64,000 nucleotides of DNA. It comes from Linyphia triangularis. Taxonomy: Eukaryota > Arthropoda > Arachnida > Araneae > Linyphiidae. Positions 1-12,100 of this stretch are shown here, in pieces (position 1 is the stretch's first letter; every line of letters begins with the position of its first letter). Location of the stretch: the NCBI GenBank assembly GCA_963978545.1, contig OZ021727.1, positions 48,273,385 to 48,337,384 of the forward strand, in the 5' to 3' direction. A program made the position numbers and the translations under genes. The notes beneath the pieces were generated by a model. That model was not told the DNA's origin. It did not search any database and saw only the letters and a list, made by a program, of their open reading frames with translations.

Positions 1-243
1 TTAAATTTCAGATTTAATAAGCTGTTTTCTTATATAAAATTTTAAAAGTAAAGACAAACCATAAATCATGTAAAAATGGATCAAACACACACACACATTT
101 AACAAATACTCTATATATTACATTAACTATTTTTGCTTTCTGAATACTTGACATTGTAATTAAATTTTAAAAATCAATAATTGCTTTAAAATATTTTTGT
201 AAAGTAAAATTTTTATATTTTCTGAATTATATATCAATTTGTG

Positions 244-248
<5 letters not shown>

Positions 249-309
<61 letters not shown>
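249..309. repeat. (AT)n microsatellite
   Basis: About 60 bases of uninterrupted AT dinucleotide repeat. Confidence 0.95.
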
Positions 310-314
<5 letters not shown>

Positions 315-1470
315 ACACCTCCCTGTCTTCAAATGTAGTTGGATTGGGGAAGTTAAACCATTTTCATTGGCTTTTTAGTTTGCATAATTTTGTTGTCCAA
401 ATTGCTCAATTTCATTATATGCATTATTTGAAATTTTCTTTTTTGTTTAAGATCAGCTGTGGCCGCTTGTTTAAGTACAATACCCAAGCAAAATTTTTAC
501 AAAATAAACACATTTTCCCCAGACAATTAATTTTAAACAATTATACATAAAAAAATTGCTTTAACTTTAAACTATTACTTACATCCATAGTTAAAATGTA
601 TAATTGTTTTTCAAATTAAAATAAACAATTTTACATTCAATAGCAGTTAAAATGACAATTTTAAATAAGGATACATAATAAAAACTGGGACGATTTGGAT
701 TAATTTCTTGTGCAAAATTAAATTAAAATTCTTATCATTCATCATTAATTCAAACCAACCGGTGAAAACGATTCTCACATACACACTAATAACGTACATA
801 GCGGCTTTCACATCAGCGGAAGTCTAGACGAATGACACCAAAACGACGTCGTGAATCTCGTCAATAACTTCAGTTAAAACAGCTTAAATCTAAGTGAAAA
901 TTACAGCTACTTCAACGTAAATATCGGTGATAGCGGCCGCCGTACGGGCGCAAGTCTCGGCAATTATATTAAACCAACAATCGGCAAAAATGCCCGTACC
1001 GGTGCAGGCAAAATGCCCGGTAAGAAGATTCCGTGATTGTCAGACTTGTAAGTCCAACAAAATTGTAATGCAGATTTGTATCGATCTCAGGAATGATCAA
1101 AATTTCAATTAAAAAAAAAAAAATCGAAATTCGCGTTTTAGCTTAACTGTACTATGACCGACAGATGCAAACCTCTGCAATAACGTCAGTAACTATTATT
1201 TTGGAGTAAGACTCGACGAAAATGAGTATCACACAGCAACGTAATAACGGCGATAACGCTCGCCATAATTACAGGAATAACTGCCATTTCATCAGCGTAA
1301 CGTTCTGCCAAATGGCTATAACATACCAATGTAAATAATTCCGATAGAGTCTAACATTACAGAAAAATAAGGTGGGAGGGGATAATAATTCCATCGGTGG
1401 TTTGGGAAAGACTGAACGCATGCAGGTTCCATGATTGTCAGGAAATTTTAATCTCCACGAGATCAATGAG

Positions 1471-1658
1471 TTGGTTGGTTGGTTGTATTCAGATTATCTG
1501 GCGCCGTCAGCAACACGAGGGCTATAATGCGCCGCAACATTTCGTCATTAGACAAGTCAACATACATTTACAAACACCCATGCCAACACGGGACTCGAAC
1601 CCGCAACCTCGCGGTCTAGAAGCTAGCACGCTAACCACTATACCGTTTGGTCGGCCGA
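1471..1658 (-). mobile_element. tRNA-derived SINE, copy 1
   Basis: Flanked by a 12-bp target-site duplication, GAGATCAATGAG, at 1459-1470 and 1659-1670. Read on the minus strand it begins with a tRNA-like head (about 1582-1656) holding box A-like GGTATAGTGGTTAGCG and box B-like GGTTCGAGTCC, and ends in a short CCAA-type repeat. It is a retroposon, not a functional tRNA gene. Confidence 0.85.
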
Positions 1659-1687
1659 GAGATCAATGAGAAATTTGTGGGAGGAAA

Positions 1688-1865
1688 GTTGGTTGTTTTC
1701 AGATTATCTGGTGCCGTCAGCAACACGAGGGCTATAATGCGCCGAAACATTCGTCATTTGACAAGCCAACATACATTTACAAACACCCATGCCATACGCG
1801 GGACTCGAACCCGCAACCTCGCAGTCTAGAAGCTAGTACGCTAACCACTATACCGTTTGGTCGGC
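1688..1865 (-). mobile_element. tRNA-derived SINE, copy 2
   Basis: Close relative of the SINE at 1471-1658, same orientation, with its own imperfect 12-bp duplication (TGTGGGAGGAAA at 1676-1687, TGTAGGAGGAAA at 1866-1877). The separate duplications show two independent insertions rather than a segmental duplication. Confidence 0.83.
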
Positions 1866-2789
1866 TGTAGGAGGAAAACTTTGATAGGTGGAAAAATAAG
1901 AAAAATTCACGAAAGCGGAAAGATCGGCGGAAGAAATCACATCCCTGCATTAAGGCAACAATCGGCAAAAATGACCATCACACCAACGTAAATATCACGT
2001 TAGCATCCAATATGTCGATGGAAATCGCTGAAATAGACGCGATTCTATCGACGTCACAATCTACGAAATTGACAATCATAAGCGTAAATCTCAGAGATAA
2101 AGACAACTATTGAGGCGCAAACCTTAGAATAGTGATTAATAGGGACTAAAATGAACATCACAAGAATGTTAATCTCGGTGAAAGCTCCCTTCTTAGCAGC
2201 GAAAATCTCGGTAATAACAAGCCTCGGCAATAACAAGCTTAACATCAGAGTAACGTTCGGCGAAACTAACCACCACACACCAGCATAAATAACAGTGATA
2301 CATGCTGGCAATCAGCAAGAAAAATGGTCATTACATCACAAGTTTGGGGAAGTCTGAAAGTATGTAGGTTCCTTGGTTGTCAGACAAGCAAGTAAACCCA
2401 ATGAAATTGTAATGCAGTTTTGAATCCGTCTTAGGAATGATGGAAATTTCAAAAAAAAAATAATAAAAAAATGCTGAAATCTAAAAAAGCAAAACTGTAC
2501 CATGGCTGACAGGTGCAATCTCTGAAATAGCTTCAGGGACACATCACGAAAATGAGCAGCATGCAGCAACGTGTTTCTTGCCCTCTAAAATCACGAAAAT
2601 ATCGGCCATTTTACCATCGTAACGTTTAGAAAAATGACCATCAAATATGAACGTAAATAATGCCGATAGATTACTATAATATAAGAGAAAAATGAGGAAG
2701 AAATGTAGTCATTCCATCGGCGATTTAAGGCAAATCTGAAAGCAAGCAGGTTCAGTGATTGTCAGGAAATTTTAATACGAAAAGTTACG

Positions 2790-3030
2790 TGGTCGGTCTT
2801 GCGGTCCGAATTTTCGACGTTTTTTTTTTTTTTTTTCAAATTGATTTTTGTATTTCTGGTAGCAGTGTATCTTTAATTGTCACAATTAAAAGTTTCATTT
2901 TAATTTCGGAAAATTCCTTTAAACTTTTTGACAAAATCCCTGATAATTCCCTGATTTTTCCCGAAATACCGAATTCCCTGACTTTTCCCGATATTCCCGA
3001 TCTGTGGACACTACATATAAAAGACTACAT
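2790..3030. repeat. Degenerate TTCCCTGA-repeat element fragment
   Basis: A T-tract is followed by repeated TCCCTGA-type words and then CTGTGGACACT. This resembles one end of the element at 32021-32402. It lacks a second terminus. Confidence 0.5.
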
Positions 3031-3094
3031 AAACATTTTTTATATGAAGGATGACCAATTTAAAAGAATACCAATTTGCTTTTGTGTCACTTAC

Positions 3095-3132
3095 ATCTCT
3101 AATGTATGTATGTTGCAAGATGATGTACAGAA
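3095..3132 (-). CDS. Exon 55: candidate, last one visible
   Basis: 38 bases, phase 0 in and 2 out, with acceptor ACTGCAG and consensus-like donor GTAAGTGA. It encodes FCTSSCNIHTLE. No stop codon is reached, so the gene would continue left of it, possibly beyond the window. It is short, so uncertain. Confidence 0.4.
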
Positions 3133-6100
3133 CTGCAGTTAATGTCATTTTAATAGGAAACAAAGTTCATAAAGCAATTGACAGTTTAATGACTTAAATA
3201 ATTTTACTACAACCTTGTGAAGAATATTAATAAGTAAAAAGTTTTCACTCAAGAAAAAGAAAATATTTTAGAAAACTTTGTAAATTTTTATTAATAATTA
3301 AACAAAGAAAATGTTTTTACTTCTTTTCCAGGAGCAAGCTTAGATATAAAAGTTTTAATATAAGACTGATATTCAGATATGTCTTGGATAAAGCGACTGT
3401 TTGTAATGATGGAAATACTTTGGCCCTCCATTCTTTCAAGCAATGAAGCTAAACCTAAAAAGAGAACATTATATTTAAAAGTATTGAACACACAGAAGAA
3501 AATTATGCAGATTTAAAAAAATGTTTGTACAAAATTTGGGTGCAGAAGAATGTAATTAAAAAGTAAGGATGAATAAGAAATACTTGAATTTCTAAATATG
3601 CAAAACTTACAAATGGATGTTAAAAGTGCTCCTCGAATTAAAACTAGCTTTATTACATAAAGAGCCACATCTACATCACATGGTAAAGGAGCAATACATT
3701 TTATTGGCAAGAATTGTAAAGCATTAGTCCCATTTCTGGTGCTGTATAAGTATAAAAAAATTCAAAACGTTAACCCATTGAATTTTTTATAGCAATTAGC
3801 AAGCAAGTAAAGTTAGAATACATGAACAATATTAGAAATAAGAAGAAATATTACAAATAAATTAACAGGCAGTGTTTTCTAATTTAATTTTAATTCATTA
3901 ATGTAAAAATATGTTTTCTACACCTTGTAAAGATGAATATGTAATTTGTTATATATTATAAAGTATTCATAGTAGACATTCTTAAAGAGAATAAATATAA
4001 ATTTATAACAAAATTACCTTAAAAATTTAGATATTTCTTGAAATTTCAAACCAGTATCCTTTGATAAATTTTCAATATCACATTTTCGGCAGAACAGGTG
4101 TTGGTGATGTAGGTCAACCATAACAAATCTTATTTGTTCTAGTAAGCCTGCATCACCGATAAACCTCTGAAATCTTAAAAATGATGTATGGAAAGTTAAT
4201 GAAGGCAAATATAAACAAAGTATTTTTAATAAAAACATGAGGCAAATGATATTATGCAACTCAGTCTACTTGGCGTAAAAGAATTTGGATCCAAATCAGG
4301 TTTGAACAAATATCAGAAGCACTTTTATGAATTCGATGAATCTCCTTCTTTAATCAACACAGAGATAATCATTAAATATGACTTCCTCAAAATAAAAAAA
4401 ATTTAAATTCCCAATTTATTAAATATCTATTGATAAATGTTACTTTCCTAAAAAAAGGGACTGGTTTTACTCAATTTGAATTGGCGCAGATTTTTCAGGG
4501 GTAATGGGATTTGCAAAAAATTCTCTAGTGTAGAGTGAACTAAATGCAATCAAAAACTGAAAAAATGGATATAAAATCTTAATATTTTAGTGTGTCAAAT
4601 GAACTAGTGTCTTCAGTTTAAATTTTGCATATGGCTGAAGAAAGAAAAATTTGACGAAACTTTATATAATACCTGGAAGTGCAAAAAGGCACTGTTGTAA
4701 CATCCCAATCAAATTTAGTTGAAATCATATCCAAAAGGTGATTAAAAGTAAAATTGTTAAGTCCAATGTCAACTGACACCTGAAAGAAAAAAAAAAAAAA
4801 ATTGTAATAAACAAATATAAAAAAGTAATATAATTTTTGTTTGGAAAATTATACAACTTAAATTTGAATAAAAGTGTATTTCAAGCATTACAATAATTAA
4901 AATAATAATAATAATAAAAAAATATTAAAATTATTCATTACCTGTTTAGTGCCAGGTTTAGGAAAAATCCATTTTTCAACTTTACTAATTTGTTCAAAGT
5001 AAACTAAACCAAACTCATTACCTAAAACATAAATATTCACTTTTCACAGACTTGTATGACTATAGTTCAATGTCCAATTTATTTGTCCAAACATTCAATT
5101 CATTTGACCCGACAATAAACTTTAAATTAAATTTGAACTTGGAGATGCAAATTCTATAGTAAGAATGATATTATATCGCATATGTAAAAGCCTTAATGAA
5201 TTATATTTATGATTTCAAATATGTAAAAAACAACATATAAATTAAAGACAACATTTTCTATCTTGTTTTTAAGAACTATGATGGAATTTATTATAAAGCA
5301 TAAAAACGAAAGCAAAAAAGCATTTATAGTTCTTTATCTATGTAATATCAATTGCTAAGTTAATGCAATTAACTTAGAAGTTTACCCAAATTTAATGCAA
5401 TATTGCACTTGTTATCCATGAAAGAACCCAGCATCAGCATACTTGTATTGGTGTTTAAAATGGCAACAAGATCAGGTTGAATTCCCTGAAAAGTAAGAGA
5501 TAATTAGGAATATTTCCAAGTAATTTTTTGCAAATTATTAAGTTTTATATTAAGTAGAACAAAACTCTGTGTAACACCTAAACAGAAAATTCTTTATTTT
5601 TACATAAAACCTTTATATAAATTTTTTAGCTTTAATTTGTAACAAACTTATATTCATAAAACAAAACCAGTTTATAACTTTTAAGAGAGCTTTCATTGAA
5701 AAAATATTTTATGTAGATATATGGTCGAGAAAATTTCTAAATGGTATTTAATAAAAGTATAAATTGACCTATTATAGTTAGGTGAAAAAAACAATTTTTA
5801 AAAACACTTTAGTAAGTTACATATTTTTAATAACTAAATCAGTAAAACTATGTAATACCAAAAAGTTCAGTTAGTGCGATGAATGTGAGTCATATTTCAA
5901 TATAATATTGCACACTTTAAGTTTTAATATGAAGAAACACTAAAAGTAAGCACACATATAAATGTCTTATAATTTCAACAACAAGTTGCTTTCTTTTAAA
6001 AAGAAAACCAAGCAACAATAAGAAAGAAACTTGATTTTTTCCAACATTTGAGAAACACTTTTAAGGAATTAAGAATATTTTTAAAGTTAGTGCAAGTAAA

Positions 6101-9100
6101 AATGTTTCAATTGTAATATGTATCATAAATGTAGAAACAGCAGTACACATACTTTTCTAAACATTATTCTAGTGTTTATCTAAGGATAGTCTTTAGAAGG
6201 TTGTTGAAGCGTATGTTTAAAATATAGAAAGTAACTTTTTTGGAAATTAAAAAAAAAAAACAAAAAAAAAACACACACCTACAAATAATCATGTTTTTTT
6301 TAAATTTATAAATATATATATATTGGTATTTCAAATAATTGAACATTTGTTTCAGTGTTTGAACCGATACAATAAATATGCATTGGAATTAGAGGATGAC
6401 TGAGATTTCAAATATAAAGAAGTGCTAAAATGAACACACAACAAATTAAAATTCAATTGATTTTCATTTATCAGTACAATGCAGCTCATTAATATGCAAC
6501 ATAAAGATATATCATACAAAAAAAAGGGAAAAAAAATAATCAAACTTTTCATTTTAGTTAAGACTGAAATACGTACACAATTCACAGATTCTTAAAACTA
6601 ATAAAATTAGGAAAAAATAGTAAAATTATGGTGTTGCATTAACAAAAAGTGTTATTTACAATATTGTACCTTATAAATTTCTAGATAAAACAGAAATATA
6701 ATAATAATACTAATTATTATTATAATAAAAATTATTATCATAATATAATCTGCTAAATATAATCACTTCATAAACAAGCCATTTTTAGGATTTATTCTTT
6801 CAGTTCCAAGGGTATTTAAAAGAATGTTCAGTTAGCCCTGATTCTTTAATATAGAAATTACCAAATAATAACTCAAAAAATATTAAAACACATTTTTTTC
6901 TTCATATTGTTTACAAGCTTTATACCAGAAAAGTTTAAGAAACTTTGGAAACTTAAACAGCAGCAGAGGTTTTGAGAAAGTTACATTTAGTAGAATTAAA
7001 ATCCAGCTACTTACAGTTAGCTTGAAAATTAAATATTTAAATTGATTTCTTCAAAACTAAAATATTTTGAGAAATCAAAATAAATTTTCTCCAAAAATTT
7101 CAGTCACCAACCAAATTTATTTATTTTGTACTTTCTACATGAAAGTTTTTGGAATCAAGAGGTGAGAGAGAAAAGGAGGACAACAGGTATTTTTTTTAAG
7201 AGTGAACTAGATCTTTTGTTATTACAATTTATACCAAACAATACATGCATTATATTTTTGAAATCCTTTCAACTGTGGCTTTGAGTTAGTATTCTTTTTT
7301 TTTCTTTTCTTTTTTTTTAAGATCTTTCAATTTGTCTACCTTTCAATAAGTATGGAATAGCTGTGTGTCAAGTTTTATTTCAATCATTTCAATAGTTTTC
7401 ATGTTATTCAAGCATAAATATTTTAAACAGCCATACATCAAAGTGAGCGCATAATAGTCATGTTTTTGGCCTTTGTGAATGGAACACACTAAAATATTTT
7501 TTCTAACACATAAGTTGAAGATAAAAATGTTTAACATAAACAATAAAGAAAAATTTTAGAATAATTTTTTTTTATTTCTTAATATCATGACAATTTATTA
7601 TCAATAAATTTTAAGGGCATATAAATTAAAGAGTAAGCCAACACACCTTTTGCTCAGATTTTACTGAATCATTAGTTGGTGACTCAACAGTTTTAAAAGA
7701 TATACCATGTTGCAGAGCAAATTCAATTTCAGTTGTTGTATCATAAAGCACCTATAATAAAGCATAAACACATAAGTACAATACAACATTTTTGATATGT
7801 AACTACAAAGCAAATAGATTAAAACAGCAAAAAATTAGAATTTTACCCATTAGAAAAGTTATACCTTTGAAAGTGATTGCACTTCATCATAGTACAATTT
7901 CAAAAGATGACCTGCAACCCCATGCAATGCATATGTATAGGGTCGAATAAAAGGCATATTAAGTGAAGTATCTTCAGACAATCCCTCATTTTTAGCAATC
8001 GAACACTAAACAGAAATTAAACAATCAACAGTAATAAAAAACTTACTTAGGAATGTATTCTTTTTTTACCTATCATACTTACAAAGCTGCTTTGATTTGC
8101 GTGAGTGTCAAAAGTTGAAATATAATCTCCAAATGCTTTAATGTCAGGAAATATTTCCTCATCATTAATTATATACTCCTGAAAATATAAGTTATAAATA
8201 GATAAACATTTTTAATACATAAATGATTGATTTAAATAGATTTTAAAAGTTGTTACAAATGTGACTAACACTCAGCTGACACATAAATGTTTGAGTAGCT
8301 TTACTTATAAGTAGTTCACAAGCCTGTTAGTTATGAATATGCAAGTGAATTTGATGGTATTAGTTCAATATTATACTTGACTTTCAGCAAATGAAAGTGC
8401 TATTTAATAAACAATAATTTTTTTTAGTTTCTACTTTTAAAAACCTGTCTTTAAGCACTAGTTTAACAAAACATTCATTTAGTAATGGCAACATAGGATT
8501 TTAGGTTAGGGTAATAAAGTTTTATCACATGGATTTTAAACAGATCATTAGATAACAATATAACGCAGGAGATTACTAGAATCTTAATAACTTAGCAGAA
8601 AATAAACAAACCTCTATGTTAGACATTTTTGAAGTTTTGGTAACACCAGTAGATATCAAAGCTCTTGCTTTCTGTAAGATGAAAAATAAAGTTGATTCAT
8701 CAAATATATATATATATTTTTTAAGAAATCAAAAATAAATGAGAGTTAAACACTGTGTCCAACTGAAATTTTTTTTATAATAGATTTACACTAAGAACAA
8801 AAGAAAATGCATAAGTATTCCATTTTAAGAAACATACAATATTGACTGTACAATTATTAAAATATTTAATTTATTATTTAAATATTAGGGTGATTAAAAA
8901 ATAGGGGCAAAATTTCAAGCTTCGAAATTTCACAGGGGCATCTGCTAATTTTGTTCTTCCACAAAAAAAAAAAAAAAAAGTAATGCTGAATTTGTTGAAA
9001 AATTTACAATATTTAGTGGTGGCACAACCACCTTGAATTTTAAGAATTTCAGTCATAGCCTAACGGCGCTCAACATAACATAACATACACTAATCAATAT

Positions 9101-12100
9101 AAATATTTTTAGATTTTGCATGGAAAACAATCTTTGATTGCATAGAATACAATATTTGATGGTGCATGTTTTGATGGGGAAGATTGATGGTATTGTTAGT
9201 ATATACCTGTTTACACTGAAAGTTCATCAGCAATCGCTCACGTCACTTTCATAATAAAGTACTTTTTCTGTGCTCTGGGAACTTTCTTTCCAGATCATTC
9301 TCCACCCTAAAATGTTTTCTTCAGTTAGGCACTTTTCGTTTTCTTGCCATTTCTCTGGATTGATGAGAAGAAAATCTTTTTTTAATGACCATTACATCAC
9401 AGAACCTCAGTGAGTTTGAATGAAGGGGGAAATTGTTCCGAGCTTCGTTCAAGGATAGTGTTTGCTGTTAGAGCTAACTTCTTTGTAATGTTCTCTAAAT
9501 TCAGACTTTCATAATAAAGTGATGAGGTAATTTTGAATTTGGCTTTTGTACTGGAATTCCTAAAAAAAATGAGAAAAAAAAAGTTCTTCTTCAAAATAAA
9601 AAAGTTTAGAAAGAACCTTTTTAATTGATACACTAGAAATACTTTCAATGATGTTCTCATACTCATAAAGCTTCTTCAAGATAAAGAAGTTGTTTGGAAC
9701 AGCAGTTGGAAGAGTGGCAAGGAAACGCAACTTCAGGTATATCCTAGAAACAAATACAGCAAGGGCTCTTAGTACTTTTTCTTCCCTTTTAGAAGATCTA
9801 AATTGCTCCTTGAATATTCATATCTTGATAGCCTGTACGGCTTTTGCCATCCATCTTTCCCAGTGAAGTTCACCTGGATTCATAAAATGTACCGATACGC
9901 CAGGAGAAGGAGAACTTAAGAAAATTAATATCAATTGCAAGAGCTCAAAGTAATATTTGAATGAGTGGAACATTTCTTTAGCAAACGCAATAATATCCTT
10001 TTTTCGGTCTGCTACATATTTTACTATTTTACAGTGAATGCATCAGTGATGTATGCATTGTATTTGTTCTTTCAATGGATTTCCAAATCGATATAAAGTG
10101 CTTGAAAATAAAAGTATCGGGGTCAGAAGAAATACCAAATTGTGAGCACTTCATCTAACACAATTTCACAGATATGCAGCCTGCATATGCTTGATACAAA
10201 AAGCTCTTGACCAAGTTTTTGCTCAATCAGAATGTATGCCTTTGTGTCAAAACACATAACTTTAATATTTTTGGCTAGTTCTTAATGCTCCAGAGTTTCA
10301 TAGACTGTACTTGTTGCATAACCAGAAGAAATTTTTGGCACCTGATCAAGTTAACTTTGGAAACAACTGCTCTAAGTCTTTTCCCATAACCATAACTACT
10401 GTTCTGTCAACAATGACTTATCCAGTTATATCTTGTAAAGGCATGCCATCCCAATGGCACTGATGAAGAAACTTGTTGGGTGATGCATAAAACTGAATTG
10501 TTATGCTGATTGCTTCTAGCCCATTGCATAGAGTTACAACTTATGTTAAATTTAGCTGGCTCAGATTGACAAAACAACTTCAGTAATTTTTGTAGCACTT
10601 CAAAACATTTATATTGTCGAATCAGATGATGAAAGAAATTTTAGCAACTTTGCTTTTCGAGGAAAGTTTACATACAGGAATGTCTCAGCTAACTGTCCAA
10701 CCAACCACATCAGTAAATTTTCGTATTTTAATATTTATCCTCACAATTCGAACAAATTTACATTAAACATTAAAAAAGATACGATCTTTTAAAGGACACA
10801 GAGTAACTGACCACTACTGTACAACAGTTTGAGAGCAGATTATCTTCCTATACGTGTGCACTAGCAACTACAAATTTCAATGTCTCTCTGGCGTCGCTGT
10901 GTCGTTTTACGACATCAAAACACTGACATTTTTGTTTATATGATGCTGTAATATGCAAAAAATGTCGAGTGTAAATTAATGATATTAGATCAATTTCTTT
11001 AGTGCTTAGTAATGTAATAAGTGTTTTAGTATAGATATTTGTAAAACTTGCTATATTTGACAGCTATGCGCCACCTCTAAATTTTAATAAAATTTTGCAT
11101 GGTATAATATTTTATTACATAGCAACTTTTGAGGAGGGTGCCCCAGTAAAAAAAAATCGAAAGTTCTAAAAAATTAATCACCCTATTAAACATTAAATAA
11201 AAATATAGCTCCACTAAATATGCTTTAAAAACAAAGAAGAATTTAAGAAATGTTAAAAAAAATTTTAGAAAAAAAATCTAAGTATTATTTACAATTCATT
11301 GTAGTTTATTTAAAGCAGAAAAATAGCATATAAATTACAATATTGAAATACAAGTCTGTAAGTAATAATTTTTTTTGAAATATGGAATTATCTGTAAAAT
11401 ATACATATCCTGTAACAACATTATACCACATGTGTAAAACTACATTTAAAATACACTACTTGTGAAGTTTAAATACAAATGAAATAAGAATGGACACACT
11501 TTTACAAACATTTCAATAACTAATAAAATTTACAAAGCACTTTATTACTTCATGTTCACGGTAATTTTTAAGTGCTTCTTCAAGTTTAATCTTAGAATTA
11601 GCAACAATTTTTTCAGATTCTTTCTTCATAAGCAAAACCTTTTTTTCGATGTCTTTAAAGTTAGTTCGCTTCAACATATCAATCTCTTCTTCTTTAAAGT
11701 TAAGAGCAGCATTAAATATGCCATCCAAATTAACTAAGACATTTTGGGCCTGTAATTCAAATAAGTTTAATGTTTAGACACTTTTGAAATAGAGCTTGAT
11801 CTATATTTGTAATTATGTAAATTTATGTCTACTAACAAAGTTTGCGTAAAAAAAAATACTTTAAAGAGTTTTAGTAGACTAAACTAATTGATATATATAT
11901 ATAATATATATATATATTTTGTGCTACAATCTTGTGCTAGGTATGCTTTTGTAGACAAATATTCAAAGAATGGAAATTCAGAGTTTAAAACTGTAAATGG
12001 TTTGTTTTTTATAAATAGGTTATGAAAAGCACTTTAAAGTTCTTTTGGAAAATACGCCAATTTAGTTACTCTTTCATTAAATTAAAATAAATTAAAGGAG

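Larger units (their letters stand above)
780..2780. repeat. Degenerate tandem repeat block with about 0.95-kb spacing
   Basis: Two long imperfect copies (about 1021-1458 and 2360-2775) share a string of segments, among them a TGATTGTCAG boundary, GTAATGCAG, CAGCAACGT and ATTCCATCGG. They are 1.34 kb apart, or about 0.95 kb once two SINE insertions are removed. Short CGTAAATA-type motifs recur throughout. The block is GC-richer than its surroundings and has no convincing reading frame. Confidence 0.7.

Noticed and set aside
1582..1656. A tRNA gene on the minus strand
   Set aside because: The head has box A and B sequences but poor anticodon-stem pairing, continues into a SINE body and tail, has a target-site duplication and a close copy near 1.8 kb.
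3321..5485. Assignment of the gene as a KNL1/Spc105 homolog
   Set aside because: A coiled coil before a folded C-terminus and an RVxF-like motif recall KNL1, but no MELT repeats and no convincing RWD sequence match could be seen by eye.
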